From NCBI RefSeq assembly GCF_000519185.1, contig NZ_JAFA01000023.1, positions 1 to 64,000 on the forward strand: a DNA stretch of 64,000 nt. Reading direction: 5' to 3'. The position numbers and the translations under genes are program-made. A model generated the notes under the pieces. That model saw nothing but the letters and a program-made list of their open reading frames with translations, did not search any database and was not told where the DNA came from. Source of the stretch: Paraburkholderia nodosa DSM 21604 (GTDB taxonomy: Bacteria; Pseudomonadota; Gammaproteobacteria; Burkholderiales; Burkholderiaceae). This document shows positions 51,861-61,006 of this stretch, piece by piece; within the stretch, counting starts at the first letter, position 1; every line of letters begins with the position of its first letter.

Positions 51861-53156
51861 TCATCGTGCAGTGGACTCCGCAGACGCTCGCTCGCTTCCG
51901 GCAGCAGGCGCTTCCTCGCTCAGCACCTTGCCCTTCGTCTCCGGCAGGCACAGCGCCGCGACGATCACGAGCAGATAGCCCGCGCCGGCCACCATGCCGA
52001 TCGCCTTCACGAGCGAGATGGTCTGCGCGAACGTGCCCACGAGAATGGGGAAAAACGAGCCGAGCCCGCGTCCGAGGTTGTAGCAGAAGCCCTGGCCCGA
52101 GCCGCGGATCGCGTTCGGGTAGAGCTCCGAGAGATACGCGCCCACGCCCGCGAAAATGCCTTGCACGACGATGCCGAGCGGAAAGCCGAGCAGGAGCATG
52201 GCGGTGTCGGTGATGGGCAGCATCGTGTAGGCCATGCCGAGCGCAAACGAGCCGATGGCGAACAGGATGAACGAGGCGCGCCGGCCGATCCTGTCGCACA
52301 GGATCGCGCCGACGATATAGCCCGTGAACGAGCCGACGATCAGCACGATCAGGTAGCCGCTCGTGTTGAACACCGAAAGGTGGCGCACCGTCTTCAGGTA
52401 GGTGGGTAGCCAGGTGGTGATCGCGTAGTAGCCGCCGAGCATGCCGGTGCACAGCGCGCTGCCGAGCAGGGTAGTGGCCAGATGCGCGGGTGCGAAGATC
52501 TGCATGAAGTGGCTTTGGATCGCGCCGCTTTCGCGCGCGCGGCGCGTGGCGACGAACACGTCGGGGTCGCTCACGTTGCGGCGCACATAGAGAATCCAGA
52601 GCGCAGGCACGATGCCGATCCAGAAGCACGCGCGCCACGCGTATTCCTCGGGTAGCAGGGCGAAGAAGGCCCAGTACAGGATGGCGGCCGCGCCCCAGCC
52701 GAACGACCAGCTGCTCTGCACCGTGCCCACGGCTTTGGCGCGATGCTGGGGAGAGCGGATCGTTTCAGCCATCATCATCGTGACGACCGTCCATTCGCCG
52801 CCAAAGCCGATGCCCTGCAGCGTGCGCGTGGCGAGCAGTTGCCAGAACGAATGCGTGAAGCCGGAGAGGCAGGTGAAGAGCGCGAAGGTGGCGATGGTCC
52901 ACTGCAGCACGCGCACGCGGCCGTAGCGGTCGGCGAGGATGCCGGCGAGCCAGCCGCCGATCGCCGAGGAGATCAGCGAGCTGGTCGCGATCATGCCGGC
53001 CTCGCCCTTGGTCATGCCCCAGGTCGCGATGAGCGTCGGGATCAGGAACGAGTAGATCATGAAGTCGAACGCGTCGACAGCGTAGCCGCCGAATCCCGCG
53101 TAGAGCGTGCGCCGCTCGCGCGCGTTCAACTCGGTGAACCAGTGAAAGTAGCCCAC
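51861..53156 (-). CDS. MFS transporter
   Basis: Twelve-helix major facilitator transporter. 431 aa from GTG 53156, chosen because GGGAGAC lies just upstream; the frame stays open for 61 further unrelated codons. MFS marks between helices 2 and 3 (GILADRYGRVRVLQW) and in the second half (ILCDRIGRRASFIL) are clear. The N-terminus WFTELNARERRTLYAGFGGYAVDAFDF resembles sugar-acid and sialate-type carriers, but the substrate cannot be read from sequence. It lies 49 bases upstream of dadA and may be co-transcribed with it. Confidence 0.88.
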   Translation of the reverse strand: MGYFHWFTELNARERRTLYAGFGGYAVDAFDFMIYSFLIPTLIATWGMTKGEAGMIATSSLISSAIGGWLAGILADRYGRVRVLQWTIATFALFTCLSGFTHSFWQLLATRTLQGIGFGGEWTVVTMMMAETIRSPQHRAKAVGTVQSSWSFGWGAAAILYWAFFALLPEEYAWRACFWIGIVPALWILYVRRNVSDPDVFVATRRARESGAIQSHFMQIFAPAHLATTLLGSALCTGMLGGYYAITTWLPTYLKTVRHLSVFNTSGYLIVLIVGSFTGYIVGAILCDRIGRRASFILFAIGSFALGMAYTMLPITDTAMLLLGFPLGIVVQGIFAGVGAYLSELYPNAIRGSGQGFCYNLGRGLGSFFPILVGTFAQTISLVKAIGMVAGAGYLLVIVAALCLPETKGKVLSEEAPAAGSERASAESTAR

Positions 53157-53418
53157 AGCGTGTCTCCCATATTTGTTGTGCGCGCAACGAGCCGGGTGAG
53201 CGGCGCGTGCTGTGCAAGCGACCCGGCTTGCGCAGACGCGTTGGGTGGCGTGTGCGCTTGACGCTGGCGGGCTGCGCGCCGTCTCCGGTGTGCTGGAGGG
53301 GTATTTTACGGTGCGAAACCGCGCTGAGGCGAGGGGCAATTTTTGGCGCCCGCTATCGTTATATTCCGATATTTAGTTCGCTAGCGAGCGAACGATGGCG
53401 CGTGGGAACCGCACGGCG

Positions 53419-54186
53419 CTAGAGCGTGAGCCCGCCATCGACATGAATCACCTGGCCGGTGATGTGACGCGCGGCGTCCGAGAGCAGGAAGGCGATGAGT
53501 TCGGCGACATCGGCGGGATCGGCCACGTGGCCGAGGGGCGTTTCCTGCGCCGCGCGCTCCCACACCGGCGCGTTTTCCGGCGTGGGGCCCTTGTCCTTGC
53601 GCGTATAGCCCGGCGCGACGCAGTTCACGGTCACGCCGTGCGGCGCGAGTTCCGCCGCGGCGGTTTTTGCCAGCGATTCGAGCGCGGCCTTCGCGGCGGC
53701 GGTGGCGGCGAACGGCGCGCCGGCGCGGTAGCGGTGCGCGACGAACGAACTCAGCGCGACCACGCGGGCGCGCGCCGAGCGTTCCAGCGCCGGCTGCGCG
53801 CGTTGCACGAGCGCCGCGAACGCGGCGGGCATGGCCGCGAATGCGCCTTCGAGCGACGCGGCGTCGAGCGCGGCGAGCGTCTGGCGCTGCGCATGCCCGG
53901 CGTTGGCGACGAGCTGGTCGAGCGTGCCGAAGTGCGCGAGCGTGGCGTCCACGAGTGCGCTCGCCTGGCCGGCCTGCGCGAGATCGCCGTACGCGGTGGC
54001 GCAGGTCGAGCCGCGCTGCTCGCACTCGGCGGCGACGGCGGCGAGCCGGGCGCGCGACGCCTCATCCGCGCCGCGTGCGTGCAGCATCAACGCCGTGTGA
54101 GGCGCCGCGATGCGCCGCGCGAGCGCCGCGCCGATGCCCGAGCCCGCGCCCGTGATCAGCACGACGCGCGCCGCGCTTGCGCTCAC
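53419..54186 (-). CDS. SDR-family oxidoreductase with altered catalytic motif
   Basis: Rossmann-fold short-chain dehydrogenase. 255 aa from GTG 54186, overlapping the stop of the ABC transporter gene (GTGA). The NAD(P) loop is TGAGSGIG (residues 12-19), the NAG motif is ANAGHAQ (94-100), and VAPGYTRKD follows. In place of YxxxK the sequence reads T162-AAA-K166 (FAATAAAKAAL); Tyr153 lies elsewhere. Ser146-Ser147 is in the expected place. The substrate is unknown and activity is uncertain. Confidence 0.82.
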   Translation of the reverse strand: MSASAARVVLITGAGSGIGAALARRIAAPHTALMLHARGADEASRARLAAVAAECEQRGSTCATAYGDLAQAGQASALVDATLAHFGTLDQLVANAGHAQRQTLAALDAASLEGAFAAMPAAFAALVQRAQPALERSARARVVALSSFVAHRYRAGAPFAATAAAKAALESLAKTAAAELAPHGVTVNCVAPGYTRKDKGPTPENAPVWERAAQETPLGHVADPADVAELIAFLLSDAARHITGQVIHVDGGLTL

Positions 54187-55940
54187 GCGGCAACCCGCTC
54201 TTCCGGCATGCGCTCGATCTCGAGCGTGTCGTGGTGGTACGCCGCGAGCGACTCGCGGTGCGCGACGCTCACGATCGCCGCCTTGGGCAGGCGTTCCATG
54301 AACAGCTTGTAGAGCCGGCTTTCGTTGTCGGGATCGAGCGCGCTCGTCGCTTCGTCGAGGAACAGATAGTCGGGCTTGTGCAGCAGCACGCGTGCGCCAG
54401 CGAGGCGTTGCTGCTCGCCCGGCGAGAGCACGCGCGACCAGTGCGCCGATTCGGCGAGGCGATCCATGTACTCTTCGAGGCGGCAGGCGCGCAGCGCTTC
54501 GCGGCAGTCTTCGTCGCTGTAGTCGTCGGCGGGCGAGGGGTAGGTGAGCGCCGCCTTGAGCGTGCCGATGGGCAGATAGCTCTGCTGCGGGATGAACATC
54601 ATGCGCGCATCCACAGGGGCGTCGATCGAGCCTTCGCCGAATGGCCAGAGGCCCGCGAGCGCGCGGATCAGCGTGCTCTTGCCCGCGCCCGAGGGGCCGC
54701 GCACGAGCCAGCGCGAACCCGGCTTGATGGCGATGTCGCGCACTTCCGAGAGCGGCGTGCCGTTGGGCAGCGAAAGCTTGAGGTGCTCGGTGGCGAGCTC
54801 GTTGTTGTCGATGAAGTGCAGGTTGATGCCGCCATGCTCGGTGGCGGGCGAGACCGATTCCTTCAGGCGCGGCGAGTGCACTACACGCACGAATTCGCGC
54901 AGACGATTCACGGTAGCGCGCCATTCGACCAGCGTGGAGTAACTGTTGATGAACCACGAGAACGAGTCGCTCACGGTGCCGAACGCCTGCGAGATCTGCA
55001 TCAACACGCCGAACGTGAAGGCGCCCGCGAAGTAGCGCGGCGCGGCCACCACGAGCGGGAAGATGATGGCGATCTGGCCGTAGAAGCTCAGCACGAAGGT
55101 GAGACGCTTCGTGTACTTCATCACGCGCCACCAGTTGTCCTTGATGTGCGCGAAGAGGCCTTGCGCGTTGCCGCGCTCGGTGTCCATGCCGTCGTAGAGG
55201 GCGATCTGCTCGGCGTTTTCGCGCAGGCGGATCAGGCCGAAGCGGAAGTCCGCTTCCACCTTTTGTTGCTGGTAGTTGATCGACACGAGCGGGTGGCCGA
55301 CCTTCTGGATCACGAGCGAGCCGAACACGGCATAGAGCGCGGCGGCCCAGACCATGTAGCCCGGAATCGCGAGCGGCTGGCCACCCAGCGTGACGGTGAG
55401 CGCGCCCGCGAGCGTCCACAGGATCGTGATGAACGAGATGAGCGTGACGACCGTCGAGAGCAGGTCGAGCGTGAGCGAGAGCGTGGTCGTGGCGAACGAC
55501 TGGAGGTCGTCGCTGATCCGCTGGTCGGGGTTGTCGGCGAGGCGGTCGCGCTCGATGCGGTAGAACGCGCCCTTGCCGAGCCACTCGCTCAGGAACCGCG
55601 TGGTGAGCCACTGACGCCAGCGAAAGCCGAGCATCTGGCGCAGATAGCGGCCATACACCGCGAGGATGATGAAGCCGAACGCCAGTTCGGTGAAGGTCAT
55701 CAGGAGCGGCGGGAAGCGCTTGACGTCCTTGGCCTGCAACGCGTTGTAGAACTCCGCGCTCCAGCCGTTCAGGCGCACGTTGATCCACACGACGAGCAGG
55801 TTCATCACGATGATCGCGACGAGCAGGCCCCAGGCGATCCAGCGTTCCTCGGAGACCCAGTAGGGCTTGATCAGGCTCCACGCGGTGATCTTCTGATGCT
55901 CGTTCTGATCGGGCGTGGCGCGGGCAGGTTGGTTGGTCAT
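54183..55940 (-). CDS. ABC transporter, SbmA/BacA- and YddA-like fused permease-ATPase
   Basis: One-chain half-transporter of the SbmA/BacA-like ABC group, which moves peptides or acyl compounds. 585 aa from ATG 55940 (MTNQPARATPDQ). About six membrane segments lie in residues 25-330, with the group-typical NGWSAEFYNALQAKD and WLTTRFLSEWLGKGAFYR. The ATPase shows Walker A GPSGAGKST, signature LSPGEQQRLAGARVLL and Walker B YLFLDEATSALD. It overlaps the SDR gene, forming a two-gene unit. The substrate is unknown. Confidence 0.9.
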   Translation of the reverse strand: MTNQPARATPDQNEHQKITAWSLIKPYWVSEERWIAWGLLVAIIVMNLLVVWINVRLNGWSAEFYNALQAKDVKRFPPLLMTFTELAFGFIILAVYGRYLRQMLGFRWRQWLTTRFLSEWLGKGAFYRIERDRLADNPDQRISDDLQSFATTTLSLTLDLLSTVVTLISFITILWTLAGALTVTLGGQPLAIPGYMVWAAALYAVFGSLVIQKVGHPLVSINYQQQKVEADFRFGLIRLRENAEQIALYDGMDTERGNAQGLFAHIKDNWWRVMKYTKRLTFVLSFYGQIAIIFPLVVAAPRYFAGAFTFGVLMQISQAFGTVSDSFSWFINSYSTLVEWRATVNRLREFVRVVHSPRLKESVSPATEHGGINLHFIDNNELATEHLKLSLPNGTPLSEVRDIAIKPGSRWLVRGPSGAGKSTLIRALAGLWPFGEGSIDAPVDARMMFIPQQSYLPIGTLKAALTYPSPADDYSDEDCREALRACRLEEYMDRLAESAHWSRVLSPGEQQRLAGARVLLHKPDYLFLDEATSALDPDNESRLYKLFMERLPKAAIVSVAHRESLAAYHHDTLEIERMPEERVAA

Positions 55941-56255
55941 GTGCGTCCTGAAGGTGTGGCGGCCCGCTGGGGGCATGCGCCGCGCGCCGCACGGCGGCAG
56001 CGTTGCAGCGATTTTGCAGCGATTCTGTCGTCGGGCGCTTAAGTGAGTCTTAACGGGGCACAGGCGGAGTCAAAACCGGCGCCTGGCGTGGAGACAAAAG
56101 CGCACGCCGGCGCCGCCGTAGCGTGGCGCCCATTGTCTCACCGCGCGGGCCTGCGAGGCGAAAGAGGCGGGTTCAGGGCATTGTGCCAGACCAGCACCCC
56201 CGGCTCCGCCGAGGTTTGCGGGCCGCGCGCGTTTTGTGGTCTAATCATCGTTGAC

Positions 56256-56353
56256 GAAACAGGGGTGCTTCACCGGTATGCCGGGCATGCCGCCAGTGAG
56301 GCTGAGAGAAACCCTTTGCACCCGATCCGGGTAATACCGGCGCGGGAAGTTTC
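56256..56353 (+). promoter_or_regulatory. TPP riboswitch (THI box)
   Basis: The conserved thiamine-pyrophosphate aptamer is readable in order: closing helix GAAAC/GTTTC (56256-56260 with 56349-56353), GGGGTGC, GGCTGAGA, AAACCCTTTG and CACCCGATCCGGGTAATACCGGCGCGGGAA (given here in pieces of one continuous stretch). The thiO-thiS-thiG-thiE genes follow, so binding of TPP should shut off thiazole synthesis. The distance to thiO is about 270 bases. Confidence 0.95.
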
Positions 56354-56556
56354 CAGAAAGTCTTGGCCGGCGCCCAGCCTGGTTTTTCAAGGAGGGGGCG
56401 CCAGGTTTCCCGCCGGGCTGCGCTTTGGGCGCATGGGTTCGTACGAATTCCGCGAATTTTGTACAGGGCCGTCTGCGCCGCATAGCCTCCACGGTCGGCC
56501 TTGCCAGCCGGTTTCGTCCTTGGGTACGTCTGCTGCTGCCGTACGGAAAGGATACG
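56354..56556 (+). promoter_or_regulatory. Riboswitch expression-platform region
   Basis: About 200 bases between aptamer and first ORF. GGCGCCC (56369-56375) pairs with GGGCGCC (56396-56402); its loop holds TTTTT and an AAGGAGG-like sequence with no start codon at the right distance. I see no clear intrinsic terminator, so how binding is transduced (anti-sequestration, Rho, or terminator) is not decided by the sequence. Confidence 0.4.
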
Positions 56557-56625
56557 ATGACCGCCTATTCTCTTTGTTCCCCGATTCTTATCGCGTTCGC
56601 CTTGCGTGACGGAGCGTCGTCATGA
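56557..56625 (+). CDS. 22-codon leader ORF coupled to thiO
   Basis: Encodes MTAYSLCSPILIAFALRDGASS. It starts 12 bases after a good ribosome site (GGAAAGGATACG) and its TGA overlaps the thiO ATG (ATGA), whereas thiO has no strong site of its own. The peptide has no recognised family. A role in translational coupling of thiO to riboswitch control is inference. Confidence 0.5.
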   Translation: MTAYSLCSPILIAFALRDGASS

Positions 56626-57770
56626 GCCGCGCCCGCACCCATAACGTGGGCAGCGTGCCCGACTTCGCCGTGCTCGGCGGCGGCCTGAGCGGCCGGCTCG
56701 TCGCATGGCGTCTGGCCGGCGAGGGCCATCGCGTCGCGCTTTACGAGCGCGGCGGCCCCGAAGGCGGCGAAGCCGCGGCCTGGGTCGCGGCGGCCATGCT
56801 TGCGCCGCTCGCGGAGGCCGCCGTCGCCGAACTGCTCATCACCGAGCTCGGCGTCGCGTCGCTCGAAACCTGGCCGCGCATCCTGGCCGAGCTGCCGGAG
56901 CCCGTGTTCTTCCAGCGCAACGGCACGCTCGTGGTCTGGCATAGCGCCGATCGCACCGAAGCGCCGCTCTTCGAGCGCCGCGTGCGCGCCAACGCGCCGC
57001 GTTCGCTCACCGATGCAAACTTCGTCGCGCTCGCCGGTGCGCAGCTCGACGCCGCCGAACCGGCGCTCGCCGGGCGCTTCGCGCGCGGCTGGCTGCTCGA
57101 AGGCGAAGGCCAGCTCGACAATCGCCAGGCCCTGGCCGCACTGGCGGCGGGGCTCGCCACGCGCGGCGTGGAAACCTACTGGCACACCACGGTCGACGAG
57201 GCCAATCCGCCGCCCGCGCGCGTGACGATCGACTGCCGCGGGCTGGGCGCCAAACCTTCGCTGCCGGGTTTGCGCGGCATTCGCGGCGAAGTCGCGCGCG
57301 TGCACGCGCCGGGCATCACGCTCACGCGCCCGGTGCGGCTGCTGCATCCGCGCTATCCGCTCTATATCGCGCCCAAGGAACACGATGTCTTCGTGATCGG
57401 CGCGACCGAGATCGAAGGCGAGGACCGTTCGCCCGTGAGCGTGCGCTCGGCGCTCGAACTGCTGAGCGCGGCGTTTGCGGTGCATCCGGCGTTCGGCGAG
57501 GCGCGCATCCTCGAGTTGAACACGCAGTGCCGCCCGACGCTGCCCGACCACCGCCCGGCGCTCATCTGGGACGGCAAGACCACGCTGCGCGTGAACGGCC
57601 TCTATCGGCACGGCTTCATGATCGCGCCGGAAGTCGCCGACGAAGCCGCGCGCTTCGCCGAGGCGCTGCTCGACGCCCGCGTGAGCGATGCCGATTCCTT
57701 CGAGGCGCTGCGCCGCGCGTCGCGCTGGGGCGACATGCTGCACGCGCAGGGCGCGCACGAGCCGGCCTGA
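56622..57770 (+). CDS. thiO: Glycine oxidase ThiO
   Basis: FAD enzyme that oxidises glycine to dehydroglycine, a precursor of the thiamine thiazole ring. 382 aa from ATG 56622. The FAD loop FAVLGGGLSGRLVAWRLAGEG starts near residue 15; RPTLPDHRPAL and GLYRHGFMIAPEVA near the C-terminus are typical of the DAO-like family. First main gene of the thiamine operon; it overlaps the leader ORF. Confidence 0.93.
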   Translation: MSRARTHNVGSVPDFAVLGGGLSGRLVAWRLAGEGHRVALYERGGPEGGEAAAWVAAAMLAPLAEAAVAELLITELGVASLETWPRILAELPEPVFFQRNGTLVVWHSADRTEAPLFERRVRANAPRSLTDANFVALAGAQLDAAEPALAGRFARGWLLEGEGQLDNRQALAALAAGLATRGVETYWHTTVDEANPPPARVTIDCRGLGAKPSLPGLRGIRGEVARVHAPGITLTRPVRLLHPRYPLYIAPKEHDVFVIGATEIEGEDRSPVSVRSALELLSAAFAVHPAFGEARILELNTQCRPTLPDHRPALIWDGKTTLRVNGLYRHGFMIAPEVADEAARFAEALLDARVSDADSFEALRRASRWGDMLHAQGAHEPA

Positions 57771-57812
57771 CGCCGCACCAGAAACAATCCGCAGTTTGAG
57801 AACGTATTTGCC

Positions 57813-58010
57813 ATGGACATTCATATCAACCAGAAGCCGATCACGCTGCCCGAGGGCGCGACTGTCGCCGATGCGCTCGCCGCATTCGGCGCGCGTCCGC
57901 CGTTCGCCGTCGCGCTGAACGGCGATTTCGTGGCTCGCACCCAGCATGGCGCGCGCTCGCTCCAGGCGGGGGACCGCCTCGACGTCGTGAGCCCCGTGGC
58001 CGGCGGCTGA
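57813..58010 (+). CDS. thiS: Sulfur carrier protein ThiS
   Basis: Ubiquitin-like protein whose C-terminal glycine is thiocarboxylated to give sulfur to the thiazole ring. 65 aa ending VVSPVAGG, with the required Gly-Gly. The family pattern NQKPITLPEGATVADAL is at the start. Lies between thiO and thiG. Confidence 0.96.
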   Translation: MDIHINQKPITLPEGATVADALAAFGARPPFAVALNGDFVARTQHGARSLQAGDRLDVVSPVAGG

Positions 58011-58090
58011 GCCTCGCTCGCCCAAGCCACCGGTTGCGCGCATCGCATGTATAGCAAGCGCGTTCACGACACCGCCAAGGATTCCTACCC

Positions 58091-58906
58091 ATGACCACCA
58101 CATCCACCGCCGACACGCTCACGCTCTACGGCGAAACCTTCGCGAGCCGCGTGCTGCTCGGCACGTCGCGTTATCCGTCGCTGCAGTCGCTCGCCGACTC
58201 GATGGCCGCCGCGCGCCCCGGCATGATCACCGTCGCGCTGCGCCGCCAGATGAACGAGGGCACCGCCGAGGCTGGCTTCTTCGACCTGCTCAAGCGCCAC
58301 GGTGTGCCGCTCCTGCCGAATACGGCCGGCTGTCTCACCGTCAACGAGGCGGTGACGACGGCGCACATGGCGCGCGAAGTCTTCGAAACCGACTGGATCA
58401 AGCTCGAACTGATCGGCGACGACTACACGCTGCAGCCCGACCCGGTCGGCCTGATCGAGGCCGCGTCGCGCCTCGTGAAGGATGGCTTCAAGGTGCTCCC
58501 GTATTGCACCGAGGATCTCGTGATCGGCCGGCGTCTGCTCGACGCGGGTTGCGAGGCGCTCATGCCGTGGGGCGCGCCGATCGGCACCGGCAAGGGCGTG
58601 ATCAACCCCTACGGCTTGCGCGTGCTGCGCGAGCGCTTGCCCGACGTGCCACTGATCGTCGATGCGGGCCTGGGCGTGCCTTCGCACGCGTGCCAGGTGA
58701 TGGAGTGGGGCTTCGACGGCGTGCTGCTCAACACGGCCGTTTCGCAGGCCACGCACCCCGCGGCGATGGCGCGCGCGTTCGCGCTGGGCGTCGAGGCGGG
58801 GCGCGCCGCATTTCTCGCCGGACCGATGGCCGAGCGCGAAGCGGCGGTCGCCAGCACGCCCGTGGTCGGCATGCCTTTCTGGCACCAGGATGGAGACAAG
58901 CGATGA
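58091..58906 (+). CDS. thiG: Thiazole synthase ThiG
   Basis: Joins dehydroglycine, DXP and ThiS-thiocarboxylate into the thiazole phosphate. 271 aa, TIM-barrel. The Schiff-base lysine is Lys104 in [10 protein letters not shown]; the phosphate site is in [13 protein letters not shown] and GLGVPSHA. It overlaps thiE by ATGA. Confidence 0.97.
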   Translation: MTTTSTADTLTLYGETFASRVLLGTSRYPSLQSLADSMAAARPGMITVALRRQMNEGTAEAGFFDLLKRHGVPLLPNTAGCLTVNEAVTTAHMAREVFETDWIKLELIGDDYTLQPDPVGLIEAASRLVKDGFKVLPYCTEDLVIGRRLLDAGCEALMPWGAPIGTGKGVINPYGLRVLRERLPDVPLIVDAGLGVPSHACQVMEWGFDGVLLNTAVSQATHPAAMARAFALGVEAGRAAFLAGPMAEREAAVASTPVVGMPFWHQDGDKR

Positions 58907-60015
58907 CTGAAACGCTGCGCCTGCAGGACCGCGAACTGTTCTGGCCGCCCGCCGACGAACTCACCGAAACGGCGGAGCGCATCCGCGCGCGCCTGGGCGA
59001 CTGGCAGCCCACGCACGCACCGTGGCGCATCTGTCTCACGCCGCCGGACGCCCCCAACGGCGGCGATCTGATCATCGTGACCGACGCGGCGCCGCATCTG
59101 GCCAACATCGCGCGCTGGATGACCGACGGCGCGGGCGTGATCGAAGCCGCGGGCGAAAACCCGAAGGCGGCGCGCGCCACGCTGCATCTGGGCGGCGAGC
59201 GCTACGCGCTCGAGGGCGAACTGGCGGAAGACTGGATTCCGGCGCTGGCGGCGTTCCTCGACTGCGGCTTCGATCCGCACGACGCGCTCGTGCTCGCGCT
59301 CGCCTGGCGCGACGGCGACGAGCAGCAGACCGACGCCTGGCCCGTCGACATCGAGCGTTTTCCGCGCGTGCTGGGCTTGCCCGCCGCGCCCGCGCAGCCG
59401 TTCGCGCCGTGTCCCGCGAAGCTTGGCTTGTATCCGGTGCTGCCCACGGCCGACTGGGTCGAGCGCGTGCTCGACTACGGCGTCAAGACGGCGCAGCTGC
59501 GCAGCAAGCAGCCGAAGTCTCCGGCGCTCTCGAGCGAAATCGAGCGCTGCGTCGCGGCGGGCCGCAAGCACGACGCGCAGCTCTTCATCAACGATCACTG
59601 GCAGGAGGCCGTCGCGGCCGGCGCTTATGGCGTGCACCTCGGCCAGGAAGATCTGCGCGAAGCCGACCTCGGCGCGATCGCGGCGGCCGGCGTGCGTCTT
59701 GGCCTCTCGACGCACGGCTACTTCGAGATGCTCACGGCGCTTCATTTCCGTCCGAGCTACCTCGCGTGCGGCGCCGTCTTCGCCACCACGACCAAGGCGA
59801 TGCCCACGGCGCCCCAGGGCCTCACGCGTCTCGCCCGCTACGTGAAGCTGCTGGACGGCGTCGTGCCGATGGTGGCGATCGGCGGCATCGACGGCAATGT
59901 GCTGCCCGAGGTGCTCGCCACGGGCGCTGGCAGCGCAGCGGTAGTGCGCGCCGTGACCGAGGCGGCCGACCCGGCTGCCGCGGTTGCTGCATTGCGCAAC
60001 GCGTTTACGCAATAA
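58903..60015 (+). CDS. thiE: Thiamine-phosphate synthase ThiE with an extra N-terminal domain
   Basis: Couples HMP-pyrophosphate to thiazole phosphate. 370 aa, against about 210 for a stand-alone ThiE. The synthase occupies residues 172-370: KTAQLRSK (195-202), [32 protein letters not shown] and AIGGI are all present. Residues 1-165 form a separate domain with a weak likeness to the C-terminal part of ThiD kinases ([19 protein letters not shown]). That likeness is my inference only. Last gene of the thi operon. Confidence 0.92.
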   Translation: MTETLRLQDRELFWPPADELTETAERIRARLGDWQPTHAPWRICLTPPDAPNGGDLIIVTDAAPHLANIARWMTDGAGVIEAAGENPKAARATLHLGGERYALEGELAEDWIPALAAFLDCGFDPHDALVLALAWRDGDEQQTDAWPVDIERFPRVLGLPAAPAQPFAPCPAKLGLYPVLPTADWVERVLDYGVKTAQLRSKQPKSPALSSEIERCVAAGRKHDAQLFINDHWQEAVAAGAYGVHLGQEDLREADLGAIAAAGVRLGLSTHGYFEMLTALHFRPSYLACGAVFATTTKAMPTAPQGLTRLARYVKLLDGVVPMVAIGGIDGNVLPEVLATGAGSAAVVRAVTEAADPAAAVAALRNAFTQ

Positions 60016-60147
60016 TGGTCCGCCCTGGCTTCGGGCTGCGCCGCGTGCGCGACCCGAGGCCGAGGGGGCCGCAACCCGCAGCAGCGGGCGATTGCGGCTT
60101 ACATCGGCGGGACCAGGGGCGTCACGGCAGGTTTTCCACGATGGCCC

Positions 60148-60153
60148 TATAAT
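60148..60153 (+). promoter_or_regulatory. -10-like box upstream of mlaF
   Basis: A perfect TATAAT 32 bases before the mlaF start, in the 169-base thiE-mlaF gap. No convincing -35 box is present 16-18 bases upstream, so this is a weak call. Confidence 0.4.
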
Positions 60154-60184
60154 CCCGCCTTCGTGTAAATGGACTGTCAGCCAC

Positions 60185-61006
60185 GTGCCCTCAACCTCTG
60201 AGACCCTACTGGAGCTGCGCGACGTCGACTTCGGCTACGGCGACCGGCTCGTCCTGTCCGGCCTGAACATGCGCTTCCCGCGCGGTCGGGTGGTGGCAGT
60301 CATGGGCGGTTCCGGTGGCGGAAAAACAACAGTGCTGCGTCTGATCGGCGGCCTCGTTCGCGCCCAGCGCGGCCAGGTGCTGTTCGGCGGCCAGGACGTC
60401 GGCGCGCAATCGCGCGACGGCCTCTACGCCCTGCGCCGCAAGATGGGCATGCTCTTCCAGTTCGGCGCGCTCTTCACCGACATGTCGGTGTTCGAGAACG
60501 TCGCCTTCGCCCTGCGCGAGCACACCGACCTGCCCGAAGAGCTGATCCGCGACCTCGTGCTCATGAAGCTCAACGCCGTCGGCCTGCGCGGCGCGCGCGA
60601 CCTCGCGCCTTCGGAAATTTCCGGCGGCATGGCGCGGCGCGTGGCGCTCGCGCGCGCCATCGCGCTCGACCCCGAGCTGATGATGTACGACGAGCCATTC
60701 GCGGGTCTCGACCCGATTTCGCTCGGCATCACCGCGAACCTCATCCGCACGCTCAACGACGCACTCGGCGCAACCTCGATCCTCGTCACGCACGACGTGC
60801 CCGAGTCGTTCGCGATCGCCGACTACGTGTACTTCATGGCGAACGGCCGGGTGCAGGCGCAGGGCACACCCGCCGAGCTGCGCGCCTCGACCGACCCGAT
60901 CGTGCGCCAGTTCATCGACGGCGCGCCGGACGGCCCGTTCCGGTTCCATTACCCGTCGAACCTGCCGCTCGAAGCGGACTTCGGCATTGGCGGAGGCCGC
61001 TCATGA
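60185..61006 (+). CDS. mlaF: Phospholipid transport ATP-binding protein MlaF
   Basis: ATPase of the MlaFEDB complex that moves phospholipids between outer and inner membranes to keep outer-leaflet lipid asymmetry. 273 aa from GTG 60185; the frame is open further upstream but without similarity. Walker A is GGSGGGKTT, signature SGGMARRVALARA, Walker B MMYDEPFAGLDP. Its stop overlaps the mlaE start by four bases. Confidence 0.95.
   Translation: MPSTSETLLELRDVDFGYGDRLVLSGLNMRFPRGRVVAVMGGSGGGKTTVLRLIGGLVRAQRGQVLFGGQDVGAQSRDGLYALRRKMGMLFQFGALFTDMSVFENVAFALREHTDLPEELIRDLVLMKLNAVGLRGARDLAPSEISGGMARRVALARAIALDPELMMYDEPFAGLDPISLGITANLIRTLNDALGATSILVTHDVPESFAIADYVYFMANGRVQAQGTPAELRASTDPIVRQFIDGAPDGPFRFHYPSNLPLEADFGIGGGRS

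Noticed and set aside
53377-53392. TTCGCT-AGCG-AGCGAA palindrome past the SDR gene as a terminator
   Set aside because: The stem is only six pairs and no T run follows on the minus strand; too weak to call.
56354-60015. thiC or thiD near the TPP riboswitch
   Set aside because: Only thiO, thiS, thiG and thiE are present; neither the ThiC iron-sulfur motif nor the ThiD kinase motifs occur.
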